From: DAOMNN01 sp964404505
GTDB taxonomy: Bacteria; Pseudomonadota; Gammaproteobacteria; Burkholderiales; Rhodocyclaceae
Assembly (NCBI GenBank): GCA_964404505.1
Contig: CAYOKH010000044.1
Location: 1 to 15,632 of the forward strand
Direction of reading: 5' to 3'
Length of the DNA stretch: 15,632 bases
Shown here: one piece after another, positions 1 to 8,592 of the stretch
Position numbering within the stretch: position 1 is the stretch's first letter
Layout of the letters: every line of letters starts with the position of its first letter
Translations under genes and position numbers: made by a program
Notes under the pieces: model-generated
Database searches by the model: none
What the model was told of the DNA's origin: nothing
What the model saw: the letters and a program-made list of their open reading frames with translations, nothing else

Positions 1-4
1 GCGT

Positions 5-496
5 GTGTCTGCAAACTCAAATACCACAGGCTGCATCGCCAGACGCGATTACCCGCTGCGGGTAATCGGGGTTTGGCTTGGTGTGTCTCATGCCGACAGG
101 CGCGTAGGATATTCTTCCTCGGTTACCGTAAGCGTGCAGCTGGAGCCTGATGTGTCCCACAGCGTTGACGTCGATGCCTTGCCTTCAGTCATGCGCGTGA
201 TGAGCGAGCGTGACGCGTCGGCGGACGGGTGCCTTGTACGTGCCAACCAGTTTCGACGCGAGGGTGAAGACGTTGATGAGGAGAGCGTTGCGAGGATGAT
301 TCAGCTCGAAAAGTCTTTTGGAATCAGCACAGCCCGTCAAGTTGATCATGCCCCGATTGCATGCGGAGCCGCTTCTGGCACATGGGCTGAAGATGCCGTC
401 GGGGCAGCGCATTTGAATAACTGGTTGGCAACGAGGAAATGCCTACGGTATTATCTGTGGCCTTCCTGTGAGTCGACTGTGTGGCGAAATGCATGA
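5..496 (+). CDS. Doubtful hypothetical ORF, possibly a gene remnant
   Basis: An open frame of 163 codons begins with GTG and shows no membrane segment, signal peptide or motif that I recognise. The frame has no stop upstream of the GTG within the window, so it could be the 3' end of a gene starting to the left. Residues about 85-110 (EDVDEESVARMIQLEKSFG) faintly recall the C-terminal acidic-then-helical segment of flagellar hook and rod proteins, but nothing around it supports that. Codon use (ACA, TCA, GTA, AGA, AGG) differs from the strongly G/C-ending codons of the genes to the right. No clear Shine-Dalgarno sequence is visible before the GTG. It may be a decayed gene, a horizontally acquired fragment or chance. 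I give it low confidence and no function. Confidence 0.2.
   Translation: MSANSNTTGCIARRDYPLRVIGVWLGVSHADRRVGYSSSVTVSVQLEPDVSHSVDVDALPSVMRVMSERDASADGCLVRANQFRREGEDVDEESVARMIQLEKSFGISTARQVDHAPIACGAASGTWAEDAVGAAHLNNWLATRKCLRYYLWPSCESTVWRNA
46..68. repeat. Perfect 10-bp inverted repeat with 3-nt loop
   Basis: CGATTACCCG at 46-55 is followed by CTG and then by its exact reverse complement at 59-68. Neither strand has a T-run after the stem, so it does not read as an intrinsic terminator. It could be an operator, a recombination or mobile-element end, or an RNA hairpin. No second copy was noticed in the window. Confidence 0.6.
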
Positions 497-793
497 AAAA
501 ACAAAAACCTAAATGCCTGAGCTTCTCTCGCGGGCTGCCGTTGCGAAGTGGACGTAGAAGACGTGACTGCGTGATGCATTTAACAAAGACCTAGCCGTTT
601 GTCCGATACTCTACTAGAACGACTCAGGCTTGAGATAAGACACGGTCTGAGCGCACGAAGTGGACTGCTGATTTGAACGGGGACGTGGCGATGGCTGGAC
701 TGCGACTGTCCGTCATCAACTCGGCTGACCCCTGCAGTCATACCCCGCCGGTTAGAGCCGGTAACGCCAGGTATAAAGTCACTGGATGTCCAC
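497..793. other. Untranslated leader upstream of the sugar transferase gene
   Basis: About 300 bp with no convincing gene on either strand. The left part (about 490-515) is A-rich. TTAACA at 580-585 resembles a -35 box, but the nearest -10-like hexamer (GATACT, 605-610) sits 19 bp away, which is too long for a confident call. TATAAA at about 772-777 has no matching -35. Scanning for GG-N10-GC found no sigma-54 element between 481 and 793. The promoter of the following gene is expected in this stretch, but I cannot place it firmly. Confidence 0.4.
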
Positions 794-2182
794 ATGCTCA
801 AGATATTCGGTCACTACTTTCCGTCCCACACGCTGCAGCAGGTCATCTTCGACGCGATCTTGCTGTTTGTGGCGGTGCTCGTCGTCGTGGGTCTTCAGGT
901 CCATGGACCCGAGACGGACTGGAGATTATTGATCCCATCGGCGCTCCTGTTTGCGATCGTCATGATCCTTCTGAACAGTGTAATGGGATTGTATCGCCTT
1001 TCGGATGGTGGTGCATCGACGCGAAGCACTGCGACGCGGGTCGTGTTCTCCGTGTTGATCAGCATTCCTGTGGCTTTCGGTGTATTCCGTGTGCTTCCTT
1101 GGGGTCATTTCGCTTCGGAAGCAATCCAGATCTCGGTCATCATGCTTCTCGGGTTGATCCTGGTAATGCGCGGTCTCGTCAATCGTCGCAATTCGACCTC
1201 CGTGTTCCGTCCCCGGGTGTTGATCATCGGAACCGGATTTGACGCGGCGGCGGTGGCCTATTCGTTGACGCATCCGGTGCAGCAAGGGGTGGAGATTGTC
1301 GGGTTTTGTCGGACGAGTGAAGAGGATGCGTCCGAGGTCGATGAGCGGAAGGTACTCAGGCCAGCGGCTAGGTTGCTCGACACGGTTCGTGAGCACAGGG
1401 TGAATGAGATTATCGTCGCCGTCCGCCAACGGCGGGGCGGTGTTCTGCCGATTCGGGAACTGCTTGATTGCAAGCTCACCGGCGTTCGGGTGCTCGACCT
1501 TTCCAGTTTCTTCGAGAGAACGCAGGGGCAGATCAGGGTCGATTCGCTTCGTGCGAGCTGGCTGATCTACGGAGATGGCTTTCGGCAGGGACTGGCAAGG
1601 ACTTTCGTGAAGCGCTGTTTCGACCTCTTCGTGTCCGCGATGCTGCTCATTGTGGCGCTGCCGGTGATGCTTCTGACGGGGCTTCTCATCCTGATCGAAG
1701 ATGGCGCCCCGATTTTCTACCGGCAGGAGCGGGTGGGGTTCGGGGGGCGTGTTTTCACTGTGATCAAGTTCCGAAGCATGAGACGCGATGCAGAAAGCGA
1801 TGGAGCCCCGCGATGGGCCTCCGCGAATGACGACAGATTGACGCGTGTGGGGCGTATCATCCGCAAACTGCGCATCGACGAGCTGCCCCAACTGCTCAAC
1901 GTATTTGCGGGCGACATGAGCCTGGTAGGTCCCCGACCGGAACGACCCTTCTTCGTTGATCGGCTTTCCCAGGAAATCCCCTTCTACTCGGTTCGGCATT
2001 GTGTCAAACCGGGTGTCACTGGCTGGGCGCAGGTGCGTTATCAGTACGGATCCTCCGTCGAGGACGCCATCCAGAAGCTGCAGTACGACCTGTATTACGT
2101 CAAGAATCACACCCTGGTACTTGACATTCTTGTTTTGCTCGAGACCGTGCGAGTGGTACTCACCGGCGAGGGGGCCAACTGA
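794..2182 (+). CDS. XrtA/PEP-CTERM-associated membrane sugar-1-phosphate transferase (TIGR03013 type)
   Basis: A 462-residue polyprenyl-phosphate sugar-1-phosphate transferase. By family it starts exopolysaccharide repeat-unit synthesis by moving a sugar-1-phosphate from a UDP-sugar to undecaprenyl phosphate at the inner membrane. The sequence shows four N-terminal hydrophobic helices (about 14-33, 46-66, 82-100, 110-127), a Rossmann-like CoA-binding-type domain opening with RVLIIGTG at 141-147, and a C-terminal bacterial sugar transferase domain from about 270. That domain has the membrane-associated helix at 275-300, the YRQERVG and KFRSM motifs at 309-329, the catalytic Asp-Glu pair D362-E363 in LRIDELPQLLNV, and SLVGPRPERP at 376-385. 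The N-terminus MLKIFGHYFP is typical of the family, so ATG 794 is chosen although its Shine-Dalgarno is weak. The sugar transferred cannot be told from sequence. The next gene, prsK, begins 107 bp downstream on the same strand. Confidence 0.93.
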   Translation: MLKIFGHYFPSHTLQQVIFDAILLFVAVLVVVGLQVHGPETDWRLLIPSALLFAIVMILLNSVMGLYRLSDGGASTRSTATRVVFSVLISIPVAFGVFRVLPWGHFASEAIQISVIMLLGLILVMRGLVNRRNSTSVFRPRVLIIGTGFDAAAVAYSLTHPVQQGVEIVGFCRTSEEDASEVDERKVLRPAARLLDTVREHRVNEIIVAVRQRRGGVLPIRELLDCKLTGVRVLDLSSFFERTQGQIRVDSLRASWLIYGDGFRQGLARTFVKRCFDLFVSAMLLIVALPVMLLTGLLILIEDGAPIFYRQERVGFGGRVFTVIKFRSMRRDAESDGAPRWASANDDRLTRVGRIIRKLRIDELPQLLNVFAGDMSLVGPRPERPFFVDRLSQEIPFYSVRHCVKPGVTGWAQVRYQYGSSVEDAIQKLQYDLYYVKNHTLVLDILVLLETVRVVLTGEGAN

Positions 2183-2279
2183 GATCGGGCGTTGTTTCCG
2201 GATTCGCGGAGATTGCGACAAAGCTGACCGCGCTCCCCGGAATGCAATTCGGGTCGATCTGGTGAGGCAATTCTGCACG

Positions 2280-2284
2280 GGAGG
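2280..2284 (+). promoter_or_regulatory. Shine-Dalgarno GGAGG that fixes the prsK start
   Basis: GGAGG ends 5 nt before ATG 2290, a good spacing. The alternative in-frame GTG at 2284 overlaps this site and would have no ribosome binding site, so ATG 2290 is preferred. Confidence 0.65.
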
Positions 2285-2289
2285 TGGGG

Positions 2290-4395
2290 ATGGGACCTGA
2301 GTCGTCCGAGATCGCGGTCTGGGGTTACGGCCTGGCTGCCGTGGCCTATCTGGTGTTTGCGTTGTATCTTTTTCGGGCATGGCGCGGCGGGCTTCCCGGC
2401 GGGGCGCTGCTCGTCGCGGTAGGTAGCACTTCGCTATGGGCGCTTGCTTCCACGATCTTCAGCCTGAACCCGACCGATACACTCCTTCGCGTATCCGGGC
2501 TGCTCGATGTGCTCCGCTACGCAGCCTGGTTCGCGTTCCTTGTGATTCTGCTACGGCCACTGATTTCCAGCAGGGTGCGCTGGCTCACCGGGCTTGCCGT
2601 CGCCATGGTCGCGATCCAGGCAGGCAGCATACTACTCGACGGACTGGGCGATGCGGATGGCGTCAAGTCGGCGAGAATGGTACTTGCTGTGTTCCTCGGC
2701 GCCGCCGTATTCGGCCTCGTTCTGGTTGAACAGCTGTATCGGGACGTGCCGGCGGAGTCGCGTTGGGGATTGAAGCCCCTCTGTCTGGCGCTTGCAGCGG
2801 GCTACATATTCGAGCTTTATCTGTTTGCCGACGGGTTCCTGTTCGGTCGTGTCGACCGGGATGTCTGGGCCGTGCGAGGCCTTGTCCATACCATGGTGAT
2901 ACCGCTGATCGCGCTGTCGGCTGCGCGCAGTCCGTCGTGGACGCTGCGGATTGCCGTATCGCGCGAAGTGGCCTTCCATTCGACAGCGATTGCGTTGTCG
3001 GGGCTTTATCTGCTGGTCATTGCAGCCGCAGGCTACTACGTCCGTTACTTCGGGGGAAACTGGGGGCGTGCGCTCCAACTCGCGCTGCTGTTCGGCGGCA
3101 TGCTGCTGCTCGGGGTCTTCATCTTTTCCGGTTCCCAGCGCGCGCGGCTGAGGGTTCTAATCAACAAGCACCTGTTTCCTTATCGCTATGACTACCGCAA
3201 CGAATGGTTGCGGTTCACTCAGGCGCTTTCGTCGGCGGGTGATTCGATGGATCTCGGGCAGTCGGTGATCAAGGCCTTGTCGGATCTGGTCGAAAGTTCG
3301 GGCGGGGCATTGTGGCTAAGGGATGCGAATGGACGATTCACGATGCACGCGCGGCTCAATCACCCAGGAAGCGATGCTGTCGAGGAGGCCGGGAGTGAGT
3401 TCTGCCGCTTCATCGACGAACATGAATGGGTCATCAACCTCGAGGAATTGCGCATTCGGCCGCCAGATGATCGGGAGGTGACGACACCGGGCTGGCTGTC
3501 GACAATGTCGGATGCGTGGCTGGTCGTGCCGCTGAAGTCCGCGGGTACTCTGGTGGGTTTTGTGGTACTGAACACGGCGCGAACGCGATTCGACATCAAT
3601 TGGGAGGTCCTGGATCTGCTCAAGACGGCACAACGACAGGCCGCGAGCTATCTGGCGCGCATGCAGGCCGCGGAAGCGCTGCTGGAGTCGCGCAAGTTCG
3701 ACTCGTTCAACCGGATGTCGGCGTTCGTCGTTCATGACTTGAAGAATCTGGTGGCCCAACTGTCCCTGATGTTGAAGAACGCCGAACGACACAGGGCCAA
3801 TCCGGAGTTTCAGGACGACATGATCCAGACGGTTGCGCACGTCGAGGCCCGGATGCGTGCGCTCATGATCCAACTGCAGGAAAAGAAATCGATCGAGCCT
3901 TCAAGGCGAATCGACATCATCGCCCTGATCGAGCGCATCATCGCCACCAAGCGTCATCAGTCGCCACCCGTGCGATTAGTGTGCGATGCATCGATTGCGT
4001 ACGACGTTTACGCGCATCCGGAACGACTTGAAAGAGTGCTTGACCATCTCGTGCAAAATGCTCTGGACGCGACTCCAGACGATGGTAAGGTATCACTGGC
4101 GGTTCGTATGACGGATCAGGCTTTTGTCGAGGTCGGCGTCGAGGACACGGGTTGCGGGATGAGTCCCGAGTTCATGCGTTCGCGACTGTTCAAGCCCTTT
4201 GAAAGCAGCAAGAGGAGCGGGATGGGTATCGGCGTCTTCGAGGCGCAGCAATACATCGGTGAGTTGGGCGGATCGATCCGGATCGAAAGTGAGGAGGGGC
4301 GTGGTACGCGTGTAGTCGTCCTCCTGCCGTGTGCGGCTCGCGGTGGGGAAGAGCAGCTCGAGTATGCCCGCGGATCCAGTGACCATAATGTCTGA
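2290..4395 (+). CDS. prsK: XrtA/PEP-CTERM system sensor histidine kinase PrsK
   Basis: A 701-residue inner-membrane histidine kinase matching the layout of TIGR02916. Residues about 10-281 form eight or nine hydrophobic helices with very short loops, so no sizeable periplasmic sensor domain is present. A GAF-like cytoplasmic domain spans about 310-455. The phosphoacceptor site is His482 in FVVHDLKNLVAQLSL. The ATPase domain has Asn590 in HLVQNALDA (N box), D619-T-G-C-G (G1), the LFKPFESSK segment near 633-641 and GMGIG at 644-648 (G2). All catalytic residues are present, so an active kinase is expected. It should phosphorylate PrsR, whose start codon lies inside the end of this gene (8-bp overlap). 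The family co-occurs with exosortase XrtA and sigma-54-controlled PEP-CTERM genes. The signal it senses is unknown. Confidence 0.93.
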   Translation: MGPESSEIAVWGYGLAAVAYLVFALYLFRAWRGGLPGGALLVAVGSTSLWALASTIFSLNPTDTLLRVSGLLDVLRYAAWFAFLVILLRPLISSRVRWLTGLAVAMVAIQAGSILLDGLGDADGVKSARMVLAVFLGAAVFGLVLVEQLYRDVPAESRWGLKPLCLALAAGYIFELYLFADGFLFGRVDRDVWAVRGLVHTMVIPLIALSAARSPSWTLRIAVSREVAFHSTAIALSGLYLLVIAAAGYYVRYFGGNWGRALQLALLFGGMLLLGVFIFSGSQRARLRVLINKHLFPYRYDYRNEWLRFTQALSSAGDSMDLGQSVIKALSDLVESSGGALWLRDANGRFTMHARLNHPGSDAVEEAGSEFCRFIDEHEWVINLEELRIRPPDDREVTTPGWLSTMSDAWLVVPLKSAGTLVGFVVLNTARTRFDINWEVLDLLKTAQRQAASYLARMQAAEALLESRKFDSFNRMSAFVVHDLKNLVAQLSLMLKNAERHRANPEFQDDMIQTVAHVEARMRALMIQLQEKKSIEPSRRIDIIALIERIIATKRHQSPPVRLVCDASIAYDVYAHPERLERVLDHLVQNALDATPDDGKVSLAVRMTDQAFVEVGVEDTGCGMSPEFMRSRLFKPFESSKRSGMGIGVFEAQQYIGELGGSIRIESEEGRGTRVVVLLPCAARGGEEQLEYARGSSDHNV

Positions 4396-5746
4396 CAAGC
4401 GGCGAACGCTTCTCATAGTCGAAGATGATCCCGCACTGCAGAAGCAGATGCGCTGGGCTTTCGACGCTTTCGAGATAATCGTTGCCGACGATCGGGACAG
4501 CACGATCGCACAACTCCGACGCCATGAACCGGCCGTCGTCACCATGGATCTCGGGCTGCCGCCGGAGCCGGATGACGTGACCGTGGGACTGAGCCTGCTC
4601 GGCGAGGTCCTGGCGCTGGCTCCCGACACGAAAGTCATCGTGCTGACCGGTCAGCACGATCGGGAGAACGCGGTCAAGGCGGTCGCCATGGGAGCCTACG
4701 ATTTCTTCGGCAAGCCGTTCGAGCCGGACCTGCTGACATTGACGATCGAACGCGCGTTTCGCCTGCATGACCTGCAGTTGGAGAACAGGCAGCTCAGGCA
4801 AATGCAGGGTAGTGCGCTGGCGGGTGTTCTGACCCGCGATCCGGGCATGCTCAAGGTGTGTCGAACGGTCGAGCGTGTCGCTTCGGCGAATGCCACCATA
4901 GCCCTCTTTGGAGAAAGCGGCACGGGCAAGGAAATTCTCGCACGCGCACTTCATTCGGAGTCGCCGCGATCAGGAGAGCGTTTCGTCGCGATCAATTGCG
5001 CAGCGATTCCGGAGGCGCTGCTGGAAAGCGAGTTGTTCGGTTACGAAAGGGGCGCCTTCACCGGCGCGGTCAAGCAGACACTCGGCAAGATCGAGGTTGC
5101 ACACAAGGGCACGCTTTTCCTCGACGAGATCGGTGATCTGCCGATGTCTCTGCAGGCCAAGCTGCTGCGGTTTCTGCAGGAACGGGTCATAGAACGCATC
5201 GGGGGGCGGGTGGAGATTCCGGTGGATGTTCGCGTCGTGTGTGCGACGCACAGGAATTTGAAGGAGCGGATCCGCGAGGGGCTCTTTCGCGAGGATCTGT
5301 TCTACCGGCTCGCCGAGATCACGGTCGACATTCCGCCCTTGCGCGATCGCGAAGGCGATGCGGTGCTGCTTGCGCACGCCTTCGTGCAGCGTTTCTGCCA
5401 GGAAGACGGTCGGGCCAGTCTGACGCTGTCAGATGATGCAATGGCCGCCGTCGAGGCGCACGAATGGCCGGGAAACGTGCGGGAACTGGAAAACTGCATC
5501 AAGCGGGCCGTCATCATGGCCGATGGCAGCCAGATCACCGTCGACGATCTCGGGCTGGAGTCCGCGCGGGTCGATCCCGATTTTTTCAATCTCAGACACG
5601 TTCGGGACGAGGCCGAGCGCCGCGCGGTGGTGCGCGTTCTGGCACGCACCAACAACAACATTGCGCGTGCAGCCGAGATCCTCGGGGTCAGTCGCCCGTC
5701 GCTCTATGACATGATGAATCGCTTCGGGCTCAAGAAGGAGAGTTGA
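4388..5746 (+). CDS. prsR: PEP-CTERM-box sigma-54-dependent response regulator PrsR
   Basis: A 452-residue NtrC-class transcription activator (TIGR02915 type). The receiver domain (1-125) has the acidic pocket E12-D13-D14, phosphoacceptor D54, T87 and K109. The AAA+ domain has Walker A GESGTGKE at 175-182, the sigma-54 contact loop GAFTGA at 222-227 and Walker B LFLDEIG at 243-249. A Fis-like helix-turn-helix occupies about 424-447. It should therefore open sigma-54 promoters after phosphorylation by PrsK. ATG 4388 is chosen because MSDKRRTLLIVEDD is the proper beginning of a receiver domain; an in-frame GTG at 4331 would add 19 non-homologous residues inside prsK. There is no strong Shine-Dalgarno, so the start probably depends on translational coupling with prsK. 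Likely targets are PEP-CTERM surface-protein genes and perhaps the tviB gene downstream. Confidence 0.94.
   Translation: MSDKRRTLLIVEDDPALQKQMRWAFDAFEIIVADDRDSTIAQLRRHEPAVVTMDLGLPPEPDDVTVGLSLLGEVLALAPDTKVIVLTGQHDRENAVKAVAMGAYDFFGKPFEPDLLTLTIERAFRLHDLQLENRQLRQMQGSALAGVLTRDPGMLKVCRTVERVASANATIALFGESGTGKEILARALHSESPRSGERFVAINCAAIPEALLESELFGYERGAFTGAVKQTLGKIEVAHKGTLFLDEIGDLPMSLQAKLLRFLQERVIERIGGRVEIPVDVRVVCATHRNLKERIREGLFREDLFYRLAEITVDIPPLRDREGDAVLLAHAFVQRFCQEDGRASLTLSDDAMAAVEAHEWPGNVRELENCIKRAVIMADGSQITVDDLGLESARVDPDFFNLRHVRDEAERRAVVRVLARTNNNIARAAEILGVSRPSLYDMMNRFGLKKES
5736..5740 (+). promoter_or_regulatory. Shine-Dalgarno AGGAG that fixes the prsT start
   Basis: AGGAG lies within the last codons of prsR and 8 nt before ATG 5749. 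The in-frame TTG at 5743, which overlaps the prsR stop, is only 2 nt from this site and is disfavoured. Confidence 0.6.
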
Positions 5747-5748
5747 AC

Positions 5749-8559
5749 ATGAGGTATTCAGGATCACACAGGCCGCGCTCGGGATCGCGGTGCACCGCCC
5801 GGACGCTGATCACGGCGACCGCGCTTTCGGCGGCGCTCGTGCTCGCCGGATGCAGCGAGAGTCCGGACAAGATGCTCGATTCGGCGCGGAGCTATCTCGC
5901 CAAGAACGATCTGAATGCGGCGAGCATTCAGCTCAAGAACGCGCTGCAACAGGATGGCAGTCTGGCAGAGGCGCGCTTTCTGCTGGGATCCGTCTATCTG
6001 GAGCAAGGCGATTTCGCCGGCTCGGTCCGGGAATTGCGGCGGGCGGCCGATCTCGGCTACGCGGAGGCCGAGGTCCTTCCGCCGCTTGCGCAGGCGCTGG
6101 TGATGTCGGGCGAATTCGAGCAGGTGATCAGGGATTTCGGCGAGCGAAATCTGGATGACCGCTCGGCTCAGGCGCGCATCCTCGTAGCCGTTGGTGATGC
6201 CCATCGGGCGCTCGGACAGGTCGACCAGGCGGAGGCTGCCTTCCGGAATGCCATTGATGCCGATGGCGGCAATGTGTCGGCCTGGGTCGGGCTCGGACGC
6301 AGCAAACTCGTCACCGGCGATCTCGACGGCGCGCTCTCGGATGCGGATGCGGCCCTCGCGCTCGATTCCAGGGCGGGGAGGGCGCATGCCCTGCGTGCGG
6401 ATGTGTTCGTTTTGCGCAAAGAGATCCCCGAAGCCGTTGCGGCGCTTGACACCGCGCTCAAGTCGGAGCCCAGGGCGGTGAATTATCATTTCTCCCTCAT
6501 TTCGATGCTGCTCGCGACAAATGATCTCGACGCCGCGGAGCAACGCTTGCCGGCGATGCTGGCCGTCGCCGCAGGACACCCTTCCACGCTTTATCTCAAG
6601 GCGTTCATCGATTCCCGCAGGGACAGGCTGCCGGAAGCGCGAGATGGCGTTGAAGAGGCGCTACGTCTCGTTCCGGGTCATCTGCCGTCGGAACTTCTGG
6701 CGGGCAGCATCTATGTACGTTTGAACGACCATGTGAGGGCGCAGTCGCATCTGGAGCGCGTTCTGGCCAGGTCCCCCGGACAACCGCTGGCGCGCAGACT
6801 CATGGCGGCATCCTTGCTGGCGACGGGCAATCAGGCGCGCGCACGCGAGATCATGGAGCCCTTGCTCGCGGCCGGTCAGGACGATACCGTCACGCTGAAT
6901 CTCGCCGGCCAGATCTATCTCGCTTCGGGAGATTTCGAGCGTGCCTCCGACTTTTTTGAGAGGGTTTCCGTCGCCGATCCGGAAGATGCGCAGGCGAGAA
7001 CGCGATTGGGCCTGGCCCGGCTGGCCGGCGGTGATGCCGAGGGTGGACTCGCCGAACTGGAAGCCGCATCGGCGCTCGACGATGCCGCCGGGCAACCCGA
7101 TGTCGCGCTCATTCTCGCGCATCTGCGGGCAGGTGAACTCGACAAAGCCTTCGCGGCCCAGCAAGAGTTGGAGCGCAAGCAGCCCGATCACCCGCAGACC
7201 CACAATCTCAAGGGCGGCATATTGATGGCGCGGCAAGACCCGGAGGGCGCGCGAATGGCGTTCGACCGTGCGCTGGAACTGGATCCGCAGTTCCTCGCGG
7301 CCGCCGTGAATCTGGCGCGACTGGATATTGCGCAGGCTAAGCCGGAGGCGGCCAAGCAGCGTTTCGAGAGTATTATCTCGCGCAACCCGGCCCGTCCGGA
7401 ACCCTACCTTCTGCTTGCTGATCTGCAGGCTCGAACGGGAGCCTCGCCTGTCGAGGTAAGAGCGACGATCGAACGCGCGATCGCGGCCAATCCGTCGGCG
7501 CGCGCGCCCAAGGTCGCACTGGCACGTAATCTTCTTGGCGCAAACGAAGCAACTCGTGCGCGCTCCATTGCCCAGGATCTCTTAGTGTCGGAACAGGACG
7601 ACCCGGCGGCATTGGCTCTTTTGGCTCAGGCACAGAACGCACTGGGCGAGAGGCAGCAGGCGATTTCCACTCTGAATCGGCTTGTACGCCTCCAACCACA
7701 ATCTCCAATCCCGCTTGTGGCGCTTTCCGAAGTGCAGCGCGCCGCCGACGACAGGACCGGCGCGGAGCAGTCCTTGCGGCGGGCCCTTGCGCTGCGTGCC
7801 GACCTCCTTGAAGCGCAACAACGCCTGATCGCCGTGTTGGTCGAGACACAGAGGGCGCCCGAGGCTCTGACACTGGCTCGGGACATCCAGGTCCAGCGAC
7901 CCGATAATGCCGTCGGATATCGGTTGGAAGGGGATATTCGAACGACAGACGGGAACTGGGAGCAGGCTATTCCCGCTTATCGCAAGGCCTTCGAGCTGAC
8001 CGGTACTGGAGAGTTGGCAGTCAGGCTGCATCGCGCCCAGACCCGCGCGGGCAAAACCGAGGAAGCCAGCGCGACAGCGACGGATTGGCTGCGGCAGCAC
8101 CCCGAGGACGTCGGAATGCGGATGCATCTGGCTGGGGAGGCGCTTGCACAAAGCAGATTCGAGGAAGCGGAAGCGCTTTATCGCAGGGTCATCGAGCTTC
8201 AACCGCGGAATGCCCTGGTCCTGAACAATCTTGCATGGGTCGCGGGGCGCCTCGAGCGACCCGATGCGATCGCTCTGGGCGAGCGGGCGCTCGCCCTTGC
8301 GCCGGACAACCCCGCGATGCTTGATACCCTCGGCATGTTACAGATTGAACACGGCGAACATGAAAAAGGCCTGGCGAATCTGCGCAAGGCCGTGGACCGC
8401 GCGCCGAATCTCGCGGCCTTGCGCCTCAATCTTGCCAAGGCGTATTCCACGCTCGAGCGCAAGGCGGATGCGCTGAGGGAGTTCGATGAGGTTCTGAGGA
8501 TGGCACCGGAAGGCAGCCCGCTGCACCAGGAAGCGACGCGTCTCAAGGAGTCGCTGTGA
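5749..8559 (+). CDS. prsT: XrtA/PEP-CTERM system TPR-repeat lipoprotein PrsT
   Basis: A 936-residue lipoprotein made almost wholly of tetratricopeptide repeats, matching TIGR02917. The N-terminus has arginines before a hydrophobic stretch (about 20-33) and a lipobox LAGC with Cys35. Residue +2 is Ser, not Asp, which by the usual sorting rule favours the outer membrane. From about residue 40 to the end run helical pairs with TPR spacing, for example LDPQFLAAAVNLARLDIA and LAPDNPAMLDTLGMLQIEHG. There is no enzymatic motif. The family co-occurs with XrtA, PrsK and PrsR, and a role in exporting or assembling the exopolysaccharide or surface proteins has been suggested, but its molecular job is not established. 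It begins 2 nt after the prsR stop, so it belongs to the same operon. A 60-bp gap with a sigma-54-like element follows. Confidence 0.94.
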   Translation: MRYSGSHRPRSGSRCTARTLITATALSAALVLAGCSESPDKMLDSARSYLAKNDLNAASIQLKNALQQDGSLAEARFLLGSVYLEQGDFAGSVRELRRAADLGYAEAEVLPPLAQALVMSGEFEQVIRDFGERNLDDRSAQARILVAVGDAHRALGQVDQAEAAFRNAIDADGGNVSAWVGLGRSKLVTGDLDGALSDADAALALDSRAGRAHALRADVFVLRKEIPEAVAALDTALKSEPRAVNYHFSLISMLLATNDLDAAEQRLPAMLAVAAGHPSTLYLKAFIDSRRDRLPEARDGVEEALRLVPGHLPSELLAGSIYVRLNDHVRAQSHLERVLARSPGQPLARRLMAASLLATGNQARAREIMEPLLAAGQDDTVTLNLAGQIYLASGDFERASDFFERVSVADPEDAQARTRLGLARLAGGDAEGGLAELEAASALDDAAGQPDVALILAHLRAGELDKAFAAQQELERKQPDHPQTHNLKGGILMARQDPEGARMAFDRALELDPQFLAAAVNLARLDIAQAKPEAAKQRFESIISRNPARPEPYLLLADLQARTGASPVEVRATIERAIAANPSARAPKVALARNLLGANEATRARSIAQDLLVSEQDDPAALALLAQAQNALGERQQAISTLNRLVRLQPQSPIPLVALSEVQRAADDRTGAEQSLRRALALRADLLEAQQRLIAVLVETQRAPEALTLARDIQVQRPDNAVGYRLEGDIRTTDGNWEQAIPAYRKAFELTGTGELAVRLHRAQTRAGKTEEASATATDWLRQHPEDVGMRMHLAGEALAQSRFEEAEALYRRVIELQPRNALVLNNLAWVAGRLERPDAIALGERALALAPDNPAMLDTLGMLQIEHGEHEKGLANLRKAVDRAPNLAALRLNLAKAYSTLERKADALREFDEVLRMAPEGSPLHQEATRLKESL

Positions 8560-8576
8560 AGTGTCCGTCTCCGGGC

Positions 8577-8592
8577 TGGCGCTTCGGTGGCT
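8577..8592 (+). promoter_or_regulatory. Putative sigma-54 (-24/-12) promoter of the tviB gene
   Basis: TGGCGC at 8577-8582 is followed at the required GG-N10-GC distance by TGGCT at 8588-8592. Against the consensus TGGCAC-N5-TTGCA/T this is 5 of 6 and 4 of 5 matches. A transcript would start near 8602 and reach the tviB ATG (8620) after about 17 nt, with the AAAGGA ribosome site at 8605-8610 inside that leader. The neighbouring prsR encodes a sigma-54 activator. Short degenerate motifs occur by chance, so this is a prediction only. Confidence 0.4.

Noticed and set aside
373..392. TGGCAC at 378 as a -24 box of a sigma-54 promoter
   Set aside because: The -12 position at the required distance reads GA instead of GC and the site is more than 400 bp from the next gene.
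5..496. Resemblance of the ORF middle to the C-terminal end of flagellar FlgK-type proteins
   Set aside because: Only about 20 residues are loosely similar, the key downstream residues are missing and no flagellar gene is nearby.
2236..2253. Bulged hairpin CCCG(G)AAT-GCA-ATTCGGG before prsK, considered as a terminator or attenuator
   Set aside because: Short stem with a bulge and no T-run; it could still be an RNA structure, but nothing supports it.
926..2380. 484-codon minus-strand frame opposite the sugar transferase gene
   Set aside because: The translation is rich in Arg, His, Pro and Gln with no domain, while the plus strand encodes a complete transferase.
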